Shown in pieces: positions 1 through 10,880 of a DNA stretch of 64,000 nt; the first letter of the stretch is position 1, and every line of letters begins with the position of its first letter. A model generated the notes under the pieces. That model searched no databases. It was not told the origin of the DNA and saw only the letters and a list, made by a program, of their open reading frames with translations. The translations under genes and the position numbers were made by a program. The DNA is taken from NCBI RefSeq assembly GCF_947179515.1, contig NC_067478.1:26776266-26840265 (forward strand), in the 5' to 3' direction. Source of the DNA: Apodemus sylvaticus. Its lineage: Eukaryota > Chordata > Mammalia > Rodentia > Muridae.

Positions 1-2
1 CC

Positions 3-34
<32 letters not shown>
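1..34. repeat. CTTTT/poly(T) simple repeat at window edge
   Basis: CTTTT units run into a T tract, probably the tail of a SINE cut by the window boundary. Confidence 0.7.
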
Positions 35-440
35 AAGAAAAGGAAGAGGAGATATGCAACTAAAAGATAAAGGTAAAATCTTTCATCTCACAGAGATGAA
101 AACAAAGAGCCAGGAAGGTTAGGAGGCTCTAAGTTTTTTCCTTGTAACTTTCCTAGTAATATATATTTACTTTATGACCATGTGAACTGCCTACATACTT
201 TTATTGTGGTGAAAAATCTACAACATAAAACTTTATATATCAACCACTATGGAACATAAAATTTATTGGTGCTGAGCACATTCATGAGCTTAGTACATGT
301 CTGCAAATCCAGCTCTCTGAAAGGTAAGGAAGGAGGATTTTCGTTTTGGGCCAGCCTAGGATGCACATAGCAAGTTCAAGATGAGCCTAATATATGTAGT
401 AAGACTCTGTCTGAAAAATTCAAGAGCTTAGGCCATGGGG

Positions 441-584
441 TTTGTTTTTGTTTTTGTTTTTGTTTTTCTGAGACAGGGTTTCTCTGTGTATCCCTGGCTG
501 TCCTGGAACTCACTCTGTAGATCAGACTGGCCTCGAACTCCCAAGCGCTGGGATTAAAAACATGTGCCACCACTGCTGCCCGGC
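441..584 (-). mobile_element. B1 SINE
   Basis: Reverse-complement B1 with a TTTTTG tail and 3' end GCCCGGC. About 22 bp (the CAGAAATCCGCC part) is missing from the middle. Confidence 0.9.
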
Positions 585-1110
585 TGGGTAGAAGCTTCCC
601 ATTAGCTCCGTTTGAGGCAGTAGTGATGTTCTATCAGCATGGGGAAGGACTTCAGGTGTTTCCCCCTATGTGACTGACTGTCACAATCCTCTTAGTGGAG
701 TCCCGTGGTTACGTGTTCCAGAAAAGTTTTTGGCAGGGAGCAGGCCCCATGCCTACTGTACTCATTCTGAGTTTTCTGGGGTTTGGGCTCACTCAACCTT
801 ACCAGTTCTTCTGTCTGGTGGCACGGTCCACTTGCCCCACATGTGGTCATTTTTTTTTAAGTTTTTTTTTTCTATAAATGCCATTCAAACTCATTCCTCA
901 CTCTGTTTGTTCCGGACTGTTTGACTACATTGATTTTGTTTGTTTAGGGACACTGAAATTACTCAGAAGGTGAGGACAGGGAATGGTTAATCCTAGATGT
1001 CACTTTGTTACACGTGGAATCAGCTAAAACAAAAGCAGCTGAGCTCGCTCGCTCACGGAGGGTGGGGAGGTGGTTTGCTCTTGTTTGTTTGTTTGTTTGT
1101 TCAGATCATT
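585..1110. other. intergenic stretch, no gene seen
   Basis: No recognisable coding or RNA gene. A TTTG microsatellite lies at about 1081-1102 next to the start of the ERVL LTR. Confidence 0.6.
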
Positions 1111-1551
1111 TGATGTGGGAAAACCCACTCTACATCTGGGTCACTTCAGTCTAGAAGGTCCACCCTAAATCTGGGTCATTTGAGGTCAGAAGCCCCACCC
1201 TAAATTTGAACCGTATCTTCTAGTTGTAGCCCATATAAACAGTATGAAAGAAGGAAGCTTTTGGCTTTTTCCTGTTTTCCCCTCTCTGGTGGTGGCAAGT
1301 TTATCTATCCTGCTGCTGAGGAATTCCTTCACTGGTATTAGAACCTACTTCTTTGGAATTTCAGCATAGACTGAAGACCAGCTGAGACACCCTTCCTCAT
1401 GATCAGACTAACCACCTGATTCTTACTTAGCCTTTCCTTCAGGAAACAGCCACCGCCGGACTGACCACAGCCTGTATACTGCTCAGATAAATCTACTTTT
1501 AATATGTATAGATCAATTCTGTTCTTCTAGAGAGGCCTAGCTAATACAAAT
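1110..1551 (+). mobile_element. ERVL-class 5' LTR remnant
   Basis: Several hundred bases of LTR-like sequence with a TATATAA-type box near 1232 and a terminus CTAATACA at about 1551. It is followed directly by a primer-binding-site-like stretch (TGTGCCAGGAGTGG) and gag-like sequence. The family name is not assigned. Confidence 0.55.
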
Positions 1552-1787
1552 TGTTGTGCCAGGAGTGGTTCTAGAGAAGCACATGAATTGTTCTAAGTAT
1601 TTGGAACAGGCTTTCCAAGTTGCCAACATCTACAGTTCCTGAAGCCTCTCCCAGAAGCACAGACTACACCAACAATCCATGGCATGAACTATTCGAAGAT
1701 AAATTACTGAGATAAATTTAGCTGACTTACCTATTGTGAGGGGCAAGAAATTTAGTGACTCTGTACATAAAACTTTTCTAATTTCTT

Positions 1788-1966
1788 TAAGATTTATTTA
1801 TTTATGTATTTATTTTATGTATAGGAGTACACTGTAGCTATCCTCAGACACACCAGAAGAGGGAGTCAGATTCCATTACAGATGGTTGTGAGCCAGCATG
1901 TGGTTGCTGGGAATTGAACTCAGAACCTCCGGAAGAGCAGTCAGTGCCCTTAACCATTGAGCCCCA
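1788..1966 (-). mobile_element. B2 SINE
   Basis: Reverse-complement B2: TTTAAGATTTATTTATT tail, ACACCAGAAGAGGG, GAGCCAGCATGTGGTTGC and a terminal CATTGAGCCCC. Inserted in the ERVL remnant. Confidence 0.93.
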
Positions 1967-1977
1967 ACTTTTTAAAA

Positions 1978-2076
1978 TCTCTGTGTAGCCTGTCTGGCCT
2001 CAAACTCTGCCTCTTGAGATCCACCTGCCTATGCCTCCAGAGTGCTGGGATTGAAGGTGTGTGCCACTGCACCCGA
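1978..2076 (-). mobile_element. B1 SINE, truncated and diverged
   Basis: Reverse-complement B1 with its left-hand arm shortened; ends GCCACTGCACCCGAC. Confidence 0.8.
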
Positions 2077-2471
2077 CTATGCATGATTTTAGACAATTTG
2101 TGGAAAAGAAAATGATGCTCTCTAGTTGCCTTCCACATCTCTGGACAAACTGACAAAAGAATGAGATTCCTGATAAAATTAACCAACTTCTAGCATCTCA
2201 GGATAGAGTAACAAGAAAAGAAAATTAACCCGGTGATACAATTGACTGGCTCCAGATGAGTATGAACACTCTAAATGTTTCTAAGCATGCCTTGGAAGAG
2301 AACCTTCTCTACAGTAGCCATAAAGTTCAAATTGTGGAAAATCAAACAGAAATCCTCATTGGCAAATTGGCTGAATTATAATGAAAATTCCAGCCCCAGG
2401 GTGGTGTGTTAGTGGTTGAAGTAAGGGCATTGATGATAAGGAAAGGAATCTCCCCCCCCACACACACACAC

Positions 2472-2606
2472 AAGACAGGGTTTCTCTGAATAGCTCTGGC
2501 TGTCCTGGAGCTCACTCTGTAGACCAGGCTGGCGTCAAACTCAGAAATCCGCCTGCCTCTGCCTCCCAAGTGCTGGGATTACAGGTGTGCGCCACCACTG
2601 CCCGAC
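2472..2606 (-). mobile_element. B1 SINE
   Basis: Full-length reverse-complement B1 preceded by a C/CA-rich tail (2,450-2,472); ends ACTGCCCGAC. Confidence 0.93.
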
Positions 2607-2677
2607 TAGGGAAGGAATCTTGTATCTGGAGATGAGATGTCGGGGAAGTGGGAACTTGGAACTTTGAAGCCTTAGAC

Positions 2678-2855
2678 CAGCGGTTCTCAGCCTGCCTAAT
2701 GCTTCAGCCCATTAATACAGTCCCTCAGGTTGTAGTGACTGAAACCATAAAATTACAGTTGCTACTGTTAGGAATCCTAGTGTAAACATCTGATATGCAG
2801 GATATCTGATCTATGATTCCTTTGGGAGACAAGACCCACAGGTTGAGTACCACTG
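2678..2855. mobile_element. hAT-type MITE, URR1-like
   Basis: Ends are inverted: CAGCGGTTCTCAGCC at the left and GGTTGAGTACCACTG at the right. An 8-bp flanking duplication (CCTTAGAC 2670-2677, CCTTAGAA 2856-2863) matches 7 of 8, as expected for hAT insertion. Non-autonomous; carries no ORF. Confidence 0.85.
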
Positions 2856-4973
2856 CCTTAGAATTCTCAAGGGTTTATCTCACCTGAGAAAGTAGTCTCC
2901 CCTCCCGTAGCAGAAGATGTACCCCAACCCTCTACAGTATTGCCCTCTCTGCCTTTGCCTGAGGAAATTCATCCTTCCTTGTTGGCCGAATAGCCAATGA
3001 CTTTCCCAGAAGGAGATGCCAGGCATGACAATCCTGATGTCCCTCCAGGCCCTTCAAAAGTTGCCTCTAAATGTATGACCAAGCTTCAGGTTCTTAGAAG
3101 ATAGAAAGTCTAGTCTATGGGGAGGTCTGTACACAAAAGAGCTTAATGAGTCCTGCGATTCATTCAAGCAGAAGAGTCCGGGATATTCATGGTTTAAGGG
3201 TGTGGGGATCACAGTGGAAGGAACATAAAACTGGATCAGGCTGAGTTTGTTGACATGGGCCCTCTGAGTGGAGATTCTAGGTTTAATATGGAAGCTTGCA
3301 CAGTTAAGAAAAGGTGTCAAAAGATTGATTGGTTTGGCTGAAGCCTTTGCCAAAAAGTGGCCTACTGAAAGGAGCAGGAGATGCCTGACATCCCTTGGCT
3401 TAGTGTTGACGAGGGGCTTTTAAGGCTCAGGGAAATTCCAATGCTAGAATAGCTACACGGTGTAAAACCTAATCTTCTACATTGGAAAGGCCCAAAAGAC
3501 ATGCTCCTCACTAAATTTTTAAGACTCAAAGTGGTGAGAGCACACTAGAAGAATTCTGTAGGGTTGGAGACGCTGCTGTTCAGTTGGATGGATTAAGTGA
3601 GATGGGTTCAGTTGGGTCCCAGAGCAGCAGGGGCCAGATGGCAGCATAGAATCATCAAAGGCAAGGTCAGCATGATTATCATAATCGGAAGCATAGACAA
3701 TGTCCTTAATGGCCGAATACATAGTAGTCAGCACAGGCAAAGTAAATTTTACAGTGGCATGACTCATGGGAACCTCTGGTACTGGCTAATCAGTCATGGT
3801 GATTCCAGGAATGCTAAGCTTTTGTTCAATCTGTTTAAGCAGAAAGATGCTCAAATGAAAGAAAGGCTACATTTGGCTCATAGCATGAGGGAATCTCAGC
3901 CCGTGGGCCAGTTCCTAGACTTGAGCCCGTTTTCAGACCCAGAACCCTTTGAATGAAGATATATTCAGGTCCCCCTGAAGAAGAACCTTGAAAAATACCT
4001 AAAAGTTGTACTGTTACTCTTTTCCCAAACCTTCTTTAAAAAAAAAGGGGGGGGGAACTAAAGCCTTTAAGCCTTTACAAGGGAAACTATGCGCTGAGAG
4101 GAAGGCAACACTCAGACTTCCTGGCATCTATTGGAGACTTAAGGATCACTATTGACTTCACTTCAAGTAGGGGCTTATGGAGATCAGGTGATTAATGGAT
4201 TTTGGGTTAAAATCTGACTCACAGTGAGTCCAGTGTTGATCCCTAAACTCATCCTGTGGTTCATTGTCCAGTTCAGAATGTATAATCAGAATGCAAATAA
4301 TTAGAGTTTGGCAGTTTCCACACTAGTTCCCTGACCTGTAGAAGGAGGGCTGGAAATGCCAAATGGAAGCCATTCAAGTTACCTCTACTAGATAAAATAG
4401 TGAATTAGAAACAAATGTTACATCCCTGGATAAACTGCTGAAATTAGTGCCACTGTCAAGACTTAAAAGATGCGGAGACTTTGGTTCCCAATGCATCTCC
4501 CTTTAACTCTCCTACCTGGCCAGTCAAGAAAAGACATGATGGAGAATGACAATTAACTCTAAAGATTGCAATCAAGTAGTGACTCTGATTGCAGCTGCCG
4601 TACCAGATGCGTACCCTTACTTGAGCAGATTAACCCATCTTCTGGTATATGATATGCAGGTATAGATCTAACAAATGCCTTTTTCTCTGTAGCTGTCCAC
4701 AGGACCACCAGAAGTAATTTGCTTCTAGTTGGCAGGGCCAACAGTATACTTTTACAGTTTTATCTCAAGGATATATTAAGTCTCCAGTTCTGTGTCATCT
4801 GTCTGTTCCACAAAATGTCACATTGGTCCACCATACTCACGACATTGTGAGTATAAAGCAGAAACCACTTTGGATTTGGGAATACATATGCCCAGCAGAG
4901 AATTATGCTATGGGTAGCTATGGCCCGATGGACTCATGTGTTTGAACAAGCCTGCTGGGGCCAGGGAGTGGAA

Positions 4974-5285
4974 TGTGATGGTTTGTCTATGCTCAGCCCA
5001 GGGAGTGGCTCTATTAGAAGGTGTGGCCCTGTTGGAGTAGGTGTGTCACTGTCGATGTAGACTTTAAGACCCTCACCAAAGCTGCCTAGAAGTCAGCATT
5101 CTGCTAGCAGCCTTCAAGTGAAGTTGTAAAATTCTCAGCTCTGCCTACACCGTGCCTGCCTGGACGCTGCCATGTTCCTGTCTTGATGATAATGGACTAA
5201 ACCTCTAAACCTGTAAGCCAGTCCCAATTAAATGTTGTCTTTATAAGAGTTGCCTTGGTCATGGTGTCTGTTCAGAGCAGTAAAT
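4974..5285 (+). mobile_element. rodent ERVL/MaLR-type LTR
   Basis: Starts TGTGATGGTTTG and has an AATTAAA signal near 5227. It is not similar to the LTR at 1,110-1,551, so it is probably a separate insertion rather than the partner LTR of the ERVL remnant. The same family occurs inverted at 28,687-29,067. Confidence 0.75.
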
Positions 5286-5389
5286 AAGATAGATAGGGAG
5301 GTAGAGAGGATCTGGGAAGAGTTGGTGGAGAGAAGACAATATGTCCAAAATAGATGTATTTACAAAAAAAAAAAAAAAAATTGAGGCTT

Positions 5390-5592
5390 TTGGTTTTTTG
5401 GGGTTTTTTTGTTTTTTTGTTTTTGTTTTTTGGTTTGTTTTTTGGGGGGAGGGGTGGTTGAGACAGGGTTTCTCTGTAACCCTGGCTGTCCTGGAACTCA
5501 CTTTGTAGACCAGGCTGGCCTTGAACTCAGAAATCCACCTGCCTCTGCCTCCCAAGTGCTGGGATTAAAGGCATGCACCACCACTGCCTAGC
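5390..5592 (-). mobile_element. B1 SINE with long G/T-rich tail
   Basis: Reverse-complement B1 body from 5458, ending CACTGCCTAGC, with a tail of TTTTTGTTTT units from about 5390. An A17 run precedes it at about 5,364-5,380. Confidence 0.93.
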
Positions 5593-6041
5593 AAAAGTTG
5601 AGATTTTTCAGAGAACCTGCTTTTGGACTCTGAGACACAGTACTTCCCTTGAGGAAACAGTTGTTTCACTATAGGAAAAAAAATTCATCTTTGCAACAAG
5701 TATCTTATCTACCTCCGGTACTCCCTCAGAATGCTTATCTCCAGTGTACATAGCTAGGTCAGTAAACATCACTGAGTTTAAGTGTCACAGAGTGGCTGAT
5801 GGGAAGGCACCCACAGGGAGATTAAAATGCACGAGGAAGTTACTGGCCTGGGATTTTCCATCTGGGGCTCAGATATAAGTGCATACTTTGTCTTCTCCAG
5901 AACCTTTTTTTCTGGTGACTCTTTCCAAAATTGTTCAAGTTTTTGTAGAATCTCCAGCTTATATTCTCAATGGGGCCTATATTCTCAGTGTGTTGGGAGA
6001 GAGCAGGGTCAGGAACCTATCAGTGTGGACTAGAGGATGAG
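5593..6041. other. intergenic, nothing recognised
   Basis: Unique-looking sequence with no supported gene or repeat. Confidence 0.5.
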
Positions 6042-6245
6042 CGGAACAGACTTTGGAACCAGAGTTCTTCCATTTCCAGTCCATCTCGTCACTTGGAAGT
6101 TGGGTCAGCTTGATAAGTCCCATTAAACTCTTCGTATCTCAACTTCCTGTCTGTGAAAGGGGACTTCCTTACAATGCTGGTAAAGAGGATTAATTTAAAT
6201 ATTTCCTAAGTCTTTGCAAGACTGCCTAGTACATAAGAGGAACAA
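6042..6245 (+). mobile_element. MIR SINE (ancient)
   Basis: Diverged but recognisable order of MIR blocks: GGAACCAGAGTTC, GTCACTTGGAAGTTGGGTC, CTCAACTTCC..GTGAAA, and a CTAGTACATAAGAGGA end. Confidence 0.65.
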
Positions 6246-6296
6246 AAGCATATGTCTATACACATGTGCGCAGATGAAGGTTCACAATGACTCTAT

Positions 6297-6338
6297 AATA
6301 TTCTATTCTAATATTATATTAGAATCAAATAGAATATT
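6297..6338. repeat. AT-rich interrupted palindrome
   Basis: Arms AATATTCTATT (6297-6307) and AATAGAATATT (6328-6338) pair perfectly. The inner arms CTAATAT and ATATTAG also pair, with a 5-nt bulge. Confidence 0.8.
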
Positions 6339-6479
6339 CTAGTCATAATAACTGAATATTGCATGCAATTTAAATGGCTGCCACAAGACAAAAGATGAGC
6401 TATTGATTCCTGCTACTATATAAATTAGTCTAAGAGTAATTATGCTCATCATAAAAAAGACAACACATAGATGCATCTG

Positions 6480-6750
6480 TGGTATGTATGTATTTAGGTA
6501 TGGGTTTTGTGGCTTTATTTAGATCAAATTCTAGATAAATATAAATGAATCTATAGTGGTTGCTTAAAGGGGTTAAACAAAACTGGAAAGCCTATAATAG
6601 GCAGGAGATTTGGGGTGGGTGGGAGTTGGTGGATATATCAATTATCTTTGTTACAGCGGTGCTTCTGGTGTATGCATATACAGATCACCAAACTATATTG
6701 CTTAGTGCATATGGTTTATTACATGTCAATTGTAACTTAAAAGCGCAATC
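6480..6750 (+). mobile_element. possible ancient L1 3'-end fragment
   Basis: The arrangement AGTGGTTGCTTAAAGGGG ... TGGATATATCA ... TTACATGTCAATTGTAACTTAA resembles old mammalian L1 3' regions. Identity is weak. Confidence 0.35.
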
Positions 6751-6957
6751 ACGGTCTGGCCATACAAAGTGCTGTATAAATATGAAGTACTTTGAGATTA
6801 TTGTCACCGTGCACAGCGTGGACTGTATCCAATGGGACAGTCACCAAGCTATTGACAGGGGTTTCCACTGAAAAGTAAAGACACTAACAAGAAGATTCTA
6901 ATTCTCTCCTTTCAACCCTTCCTTCTGCATCTGAACTTACTGCTAAAAGCAAAGCGA

Positions 6958-7182
6958 GGGCCTGAGATGTGCCTCAGTTGGTAGAGTGCTCGCCCAGCAT
7001 GCATGGAGCCCTGGGGTCCATCGGCATCCCTACCTCAAGCCACAGGACTACATAGAAAGCAGACATGGAGGCAGAGGCCTGTGATCCCAGCACTTGGGAG
7101 GTGGAATCAGGAGGATCAGAAGTTCAAGGTCACCCTCAGATCTGTAGTAAGTTGAAGACCAGACAGGATGCATGAGACCCCA
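6958..7182 (+). mobile_element. B4 SINE (ID-B1 fusion)
   Basis: A tRNA/ID-like left part (GCCTCAGTTGGTAGAGTGCT, GCATGCATGGAGCCCTGGGG) is joined to a B1-like right part (GTGATCCCAGCACTTGGGAGG) and ends CATGAGACCCCA. It is followed directly by the polypurine tract. Confidence 0.88.
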
Positions 7183-7186
7183 TGAG

Positions 7187-7680
7187 GGGAGAGAAGAAGA
7201 AGAGGAGGAGGAGAAAGAGGGGAAGGGGGAGGAGGAAGAAGAGGAGAAAGAAAAGGAGAAGGAGGAAGAGGAGGAGGGGGAGGAGGGGGATAGGGGAGGG
7301 GGAAGAGGAAGAGGAAGAAGAGGAGGAGGAAGAGGAGGAGGAGGGGAGAGGGGAGGGGGAAGAGGAAGAGGAAGAAGAGGAGGAGGAAGAGGAGGAGGAG
7401 GAGGGGGAGAGGGGAGGGGGGAGAGGAGGAGGAAAAGGAGGAGGGGGAGGGGAGGAGGAAGAGGAGGAGAAAGAAGAGAAGGAGGAAGAGGAGGAGGGGG
7501 AGGGGGAAGAGGAAGAAGAAGGGGAGGGGGAAGAGGAGGAAGAAGAGCAGGAGGAGGAAGAAGAGGAGGAGGAAGAGGAGGAGGGAGAAGAGGAGGAGGA
7601 AGAGGAGGAAGAGAAGGAGGGGGAGGGGGAAGTGGAGGAAGAGGAAGAAGAAGAAGAGAAGGAGGGGGAAGAGGAGGACA
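7187..7680. repeat. polypurine GGA/GAA tract of about 490 bp
   Basis: Almost unbroken purines on the + strand (GGA, GGGGA, GAA units) with only a few pyrimidines. It probably expanded from the A-rich tail of the preceding B4. Apparent Glu/Arg- or Pro/Ser/Leu-rich reading frames here are compositional and not genes. Confidence 0.95.
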
Positions 7681-7724
7681 GAAAAGTGAAGCAAAGGCAC
7701 ATAAAACACCACCTGCTTAACCTC

Positions 7725-8081
7725 TGTGGTTGTTTGAATGAGGATGTCCCCCATAATTTCAGACATTTTGCCACTTTGGTCCTCAGTTGGTGGCACTGTG
7801 AGGAGAGTGTCTGGTGGTAAAGCCTTACTGGAGAAAGGACACTGGGCCAGGCCTTGACATAAGGAGACCTGGGCCAGCTCCAGCTGGCTGCCTGCTTGCT
7901 TCCAAGGCTCCCACTGAGGATCTGGGTCCCCAGGCTCCGCCTCAGGCAACAACTAGGCCTCTCACCATGATGCACGTGATGCACGCTTGTTCCTCTGGAA
8001 CCCTGAGCTGAAATAAACCCCTTCTTCCTTAAGTTGCTTTTGGTCATGGTGTTTTACCACAACAGCACAACCTTATACAAC
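7725..8081 (+). mobile_element. rodent LTR-like repeat
   Basis: Starts TGTGGTTGTTTGAATGAGG and contains AAATAAACCCCTTCTTCCTT and GGTCATGGTGTTTTACCACA near the 3' end. It is a common mouse ERVL/MaLR-like form; family not assigned. Confidence 0.65.
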
Positions 8082-8152
8082 AAAACCCCACCAAACATTT
8101 AAAACTGTTGTTGCCAACCCAAGGGCTGAAGCTTTGAAGAATTTCTAAACCT

Positions 8153-8313
8153 CGGGGCAGTGGAGGCTCACGCCTTTGATCCCAGCACTTGGATGGCAGA
8201 GGCAGGCAGATTTCTGAGTTTGAGGTCAGCCTGGTCTACAGAGTGAGTTCCAGGACAGTCAAGGCTACACAGAGAAACCCTCTCTGGAAACCACCACCAC
8301 CACCACCCCAAAA
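8153..8313 (+). mobile_element. B1 SINE with intact target duplication
   Basis: Forward B1 (GCTCACGCCTTTGATCCCAG to GAAACCCTCTCTGG) with a CCA-rich tail. A 16-bp duplication AAGAATTTCTAAACCT flanks it at 8137-8152 and 8314-8329. Confidence 0.95.
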
Positions 8314-8390
8314 AAGAATTTCTAAACCTACAACAAAAAACAAAAAACAAAAAAAAAAAAAAACAGAAAAACAGAGAAGAAAAAATAAGA

Positions 8391-9170
8391 GATTAACAGA
8401 GACCAAAACATTTCAATGGCCTCTGTCTAGCTATGCTCTATGGCTCCCTACCCCCAAGAACTTTCTTCATCTCTTTAGCAATTGAAATTAGAAACCATTG
8501 TTAGTCAGGAAGGTGAGGCCTCTGTTTTTGAGGTACTCATCTGATTGTGACCAACCATCCTGACAGGGAAGATCACTTTGGTCCTTTAGTCACTAAGAGA
8601 TTGTATCTCCCAGAAGCCCTCTTGGTAGAAATTGGGAAGAGAAGGGATGAACTATTTGGTGGGAAGCTTCCCTTGGTCGCATTCTCCTGGCCCTGATACC
8701 AACCTTCAGGAGAGCTTGTGAAAGCTTGTGGAAAGGGCAAAGGGGTCCGTGGAAAGACTTCATTGAAGCGGTGTCCAATCCAGAGAGCTAAGGGAGGTTA
8801 CGACGGTGCGTGGACCCAGCAGGCTTGACGGTTTGCTCAAGCCTGAGTCCTCATAGACTTCAGCAGCGGACACAGCGCACCGCGCCTGAATTAGAAGCGT
8901 GTGCGGGGTCTACGTCCCAAGTGGGGACAGAAAAGGAAACCAGCAACACTGACTTGTCACTGGTCCAGGAATAACTGTTATTATACAAAAACATGCCCAT
9001 AGAACTTGTTCACAGCAGCTGCGTTGGTGACAGCCTCGGGGTAGAAACGAGCAGTCGTTCATTCGTTCTCTGAATACCGACCATATTCAGCCAAGCAAAA
9101 ATCCTGCAGCAAAATTCCAGTGGATTTCGAAGACACTTTTAGTGAAAAATTCCTCACACCAAAGGCCACA
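8391..9170. other. intergenic, mostly unique; small CpG-enriched patch
   Basis: No gene recognised. About 8,780-8,930 has clustered CpGs (ACGACGGTGCG, GCGCACCGCGCC) unlike its flanks. Confidence 0.5.
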
Positions 9171-9174
9171 CATA

Positions 9175-9395
9175 AGTTTTAAAAATATGTATTTATTTAT
9201 AAGTACTGCGTGGCATTGGCAAAACCAGAGGGATAGAAAATAGATCAGTGGTTTGCAGGGAGGAGGGGAGAATGGGAGTAACTCGTAATAAACTCGTGGT
9301 TGCATTGTGGGTAGGAAGCATTCCGGAAATAGGTAGGTGAGGGCTGCACAACCAGAAAAATATTCTAAAACCCACCAAACCACACATTTTAAAGG
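9175..9395. mobile_element. possible ancient L1-derived fragment
   Basis: AAAACCAGAGGGATAGAAAA followed by ATAGATCAGTGGTTTGCAGGG resembles old L1 3'-end sequence. Diverged; low confidence. Confidence 0.35.
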
Positions 9396-9399
9396 ACAG

Positions 9400-10320
9400 T
9401 ATGTCCTGGGAACTGTGTCCCAACAGAACCGCCCTATAAGCAAAATACCCGCTAGATGTCTTGCTGGAATCTTTGTCTTTTAGCTAGGGTTGTCACTCTG
9501 GGTCCGCTCTTGCAGTTTTGCCCCCCTTTTTATCCTTTCTGCACTAATAGACGGTTCTTATGTCAACAATAAAGCTCTGAAGTCAGGCTCTGCTGGAGTC
9601 AAAGCTCTAGAATGAGTTGGGTAAGCCCTGGCTGGGCCAAGTACTTTGACTGCACGTGCCCCTCCCCCAACAATAATAATCAATAAGGAACACACTATCG
9701 CTGACACTTCCTCGGCACTGCTGAAATGTTTTAACTAATTTACACATTCAGTCCTCTACTGTGGCGTGCACATTTGCAATCTGTACATTTTGTAGGAATT
9801 TAGGTGCTGGTCAAACACGGAGTGAGCTAAAGCAGTTAGACTTTGGTCAAGTTGTGCCCATAAGAAAGTGGCTCTGGAAAATCTCATTTGGGCTGGAAAG
9901 GGTGGTGAGGGCTCTGCAAATGAAAGGGCAGTTGTATGGGGGGAGGGGGAGTGGAGAGAAAGAAATAATGAAACGTATTCCTGTTCCTTCTGCGTGATTA
10001 GCATATTAGTATCTATTATATTATTTTGACAGTTTATCTGTATCTTGCAAAAAAATAACCAGTTAACAAAAATTTGAAATAATGGCCATTTTCTAGAGAA
10101 AGAAAACACTTTCCCTAGTCATATACATATATATCATATACATACACTCATATACATATGAGAAACGTGATCAGTAAAATAAGTAGCTAGTTTATTCCTG
10201 TAGTAAAACCTTCACGTTTTAATCTACTTGACCTTTACTGAACATTTTTCCCTCATGTGACTCTACCTTATTCCTGTCAGGAATTCTCTGTCAGCATTCC
10301 ATCTCAGGAATGTTCCAGAG
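9400..10320. other. intergenic, nothing recognised
   Basis: No gene or clear transposon. An AT/CA-rich low-complexity patch lies at about 10,120-10,160. Confidence 0.5.
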
Positions 10321-10324
10321 TATG

Positions 10325-10467
10325 GACCGCCTTTAATTCCATCCCTTGGGAGTGTAAGGCATGCAGGTCTCTGTGAGTGGGAGAGCAAACTCCAGAGCAT
10401 CCAGGGTTGGTCTCACAGTGAGACTCTGCATCTCTTTCCTGACCAAAAATAAAATAAAATAAAATAA
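10325..10467 (+). mobile_element. diverged B1/B4-like SINE with AAAAT tail
   Basis: CCGCCTTTAATTCCATC and GTTGGTCTCACAGTGAGACT match SINE blocks and end in an (AAAAT)n tail. It lies just upstream of the CpG island. Confidence 0.6.
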
Positions 10468-10834
10468 CGATTTATCTCGCCGCTTACCCCACAGATCCCA
10501 TTTTAACACTGATATTTAATGATCATGTTTAATGCCGTGCTGTTTGTAAGAGTGCACGCGAGTATCTTCGCACAAGGTTTTCCAAGCATCTCAATGATTT
10601 CCAAGGCAAACACCGGGAAGCAGAAAGGCTCAGTTCTAAACCCACAAATTTGCTGTGGCCCTGGGCCGCTGGGGTTTTATCCTAGACTGTCCCAGCCGGC
10701 CAGCACAGGTAAGAGGCAAGGGCCGGGCAGCCTTCTGATTAGCCGGTCAGGTGAGAGTGCGAGCCGACTCTCCGCACTCGGGCAAGCACTCCCGTCCTGC
10801 CCCGCGGCCCTTCATTGAGGAGCCCCCTCGGCGA

Positions 10835-10842
10835 TCACGTGA
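10835..10842. promoter_or_regulatory. E-box TCACGTGA
   Basis: A palindromic CACGTG core with flanking T and A, 19 bp upstream of the CRE. This form is bound by USF, MYC/MAX and MiT/TFE factors. Function is inferred from motif and position. Confidence 0.5.
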
Positions 10843-10861
10843 AAGAGGCGTGCGAATCTCC

Positions 10862-10869
10862 TGACGTCA
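10862..10869. promoter_or_regulatory. palindromic CRE (TGACGTCA)
   Basis: A perfect full-site CRE about 250 bp upstream of the start codon in the CpG island. It is the known binding site for CREB/ATF proteins; occupancy is inferred. Confidence 0.6.
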
Positions 10870-10880
10870 CGCGTCCTAAC

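Larger units (their letters stand above)
1552..4973 (+). pseudogene. degenerate ERVL (class III endogenous retrovirus) internal region
   Basis: Order 5'-3': PBS-like site, gag-like sequence (1,560-1,780, about 2,080-2,440 and 2,880-3,960), and a pol part (about 4,190-4,930) strongly recalling ERVL reverse transcriptase. It has many stops and frameshifts, is split by later B2 (1,788-1,966), B1 (1,978-2,076 and 2,472-2,606) and MITE (2,678-2,855) insertions, and lacks a large part of pol after about 4,855. No intact reading frame or env was seen, so it cannot be expressed as a virus. The exact subfamily is uncertain. Confidence 0.7.

Noticed and set aside
4190..4930. Retroviral pol-like region considered as a functional gene
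   Set aside because: Stops, frame breaks and a large deletion; described only as an ERVL remnant.
7116..8047. Long reading frames rich in Glu/Arg or Ser/Pro/Leu on both strands
   Set aside because: They are translations of the polypurine tract and flanking SINE/LTR sequence; no domain, no splice structure, pure composition effect.
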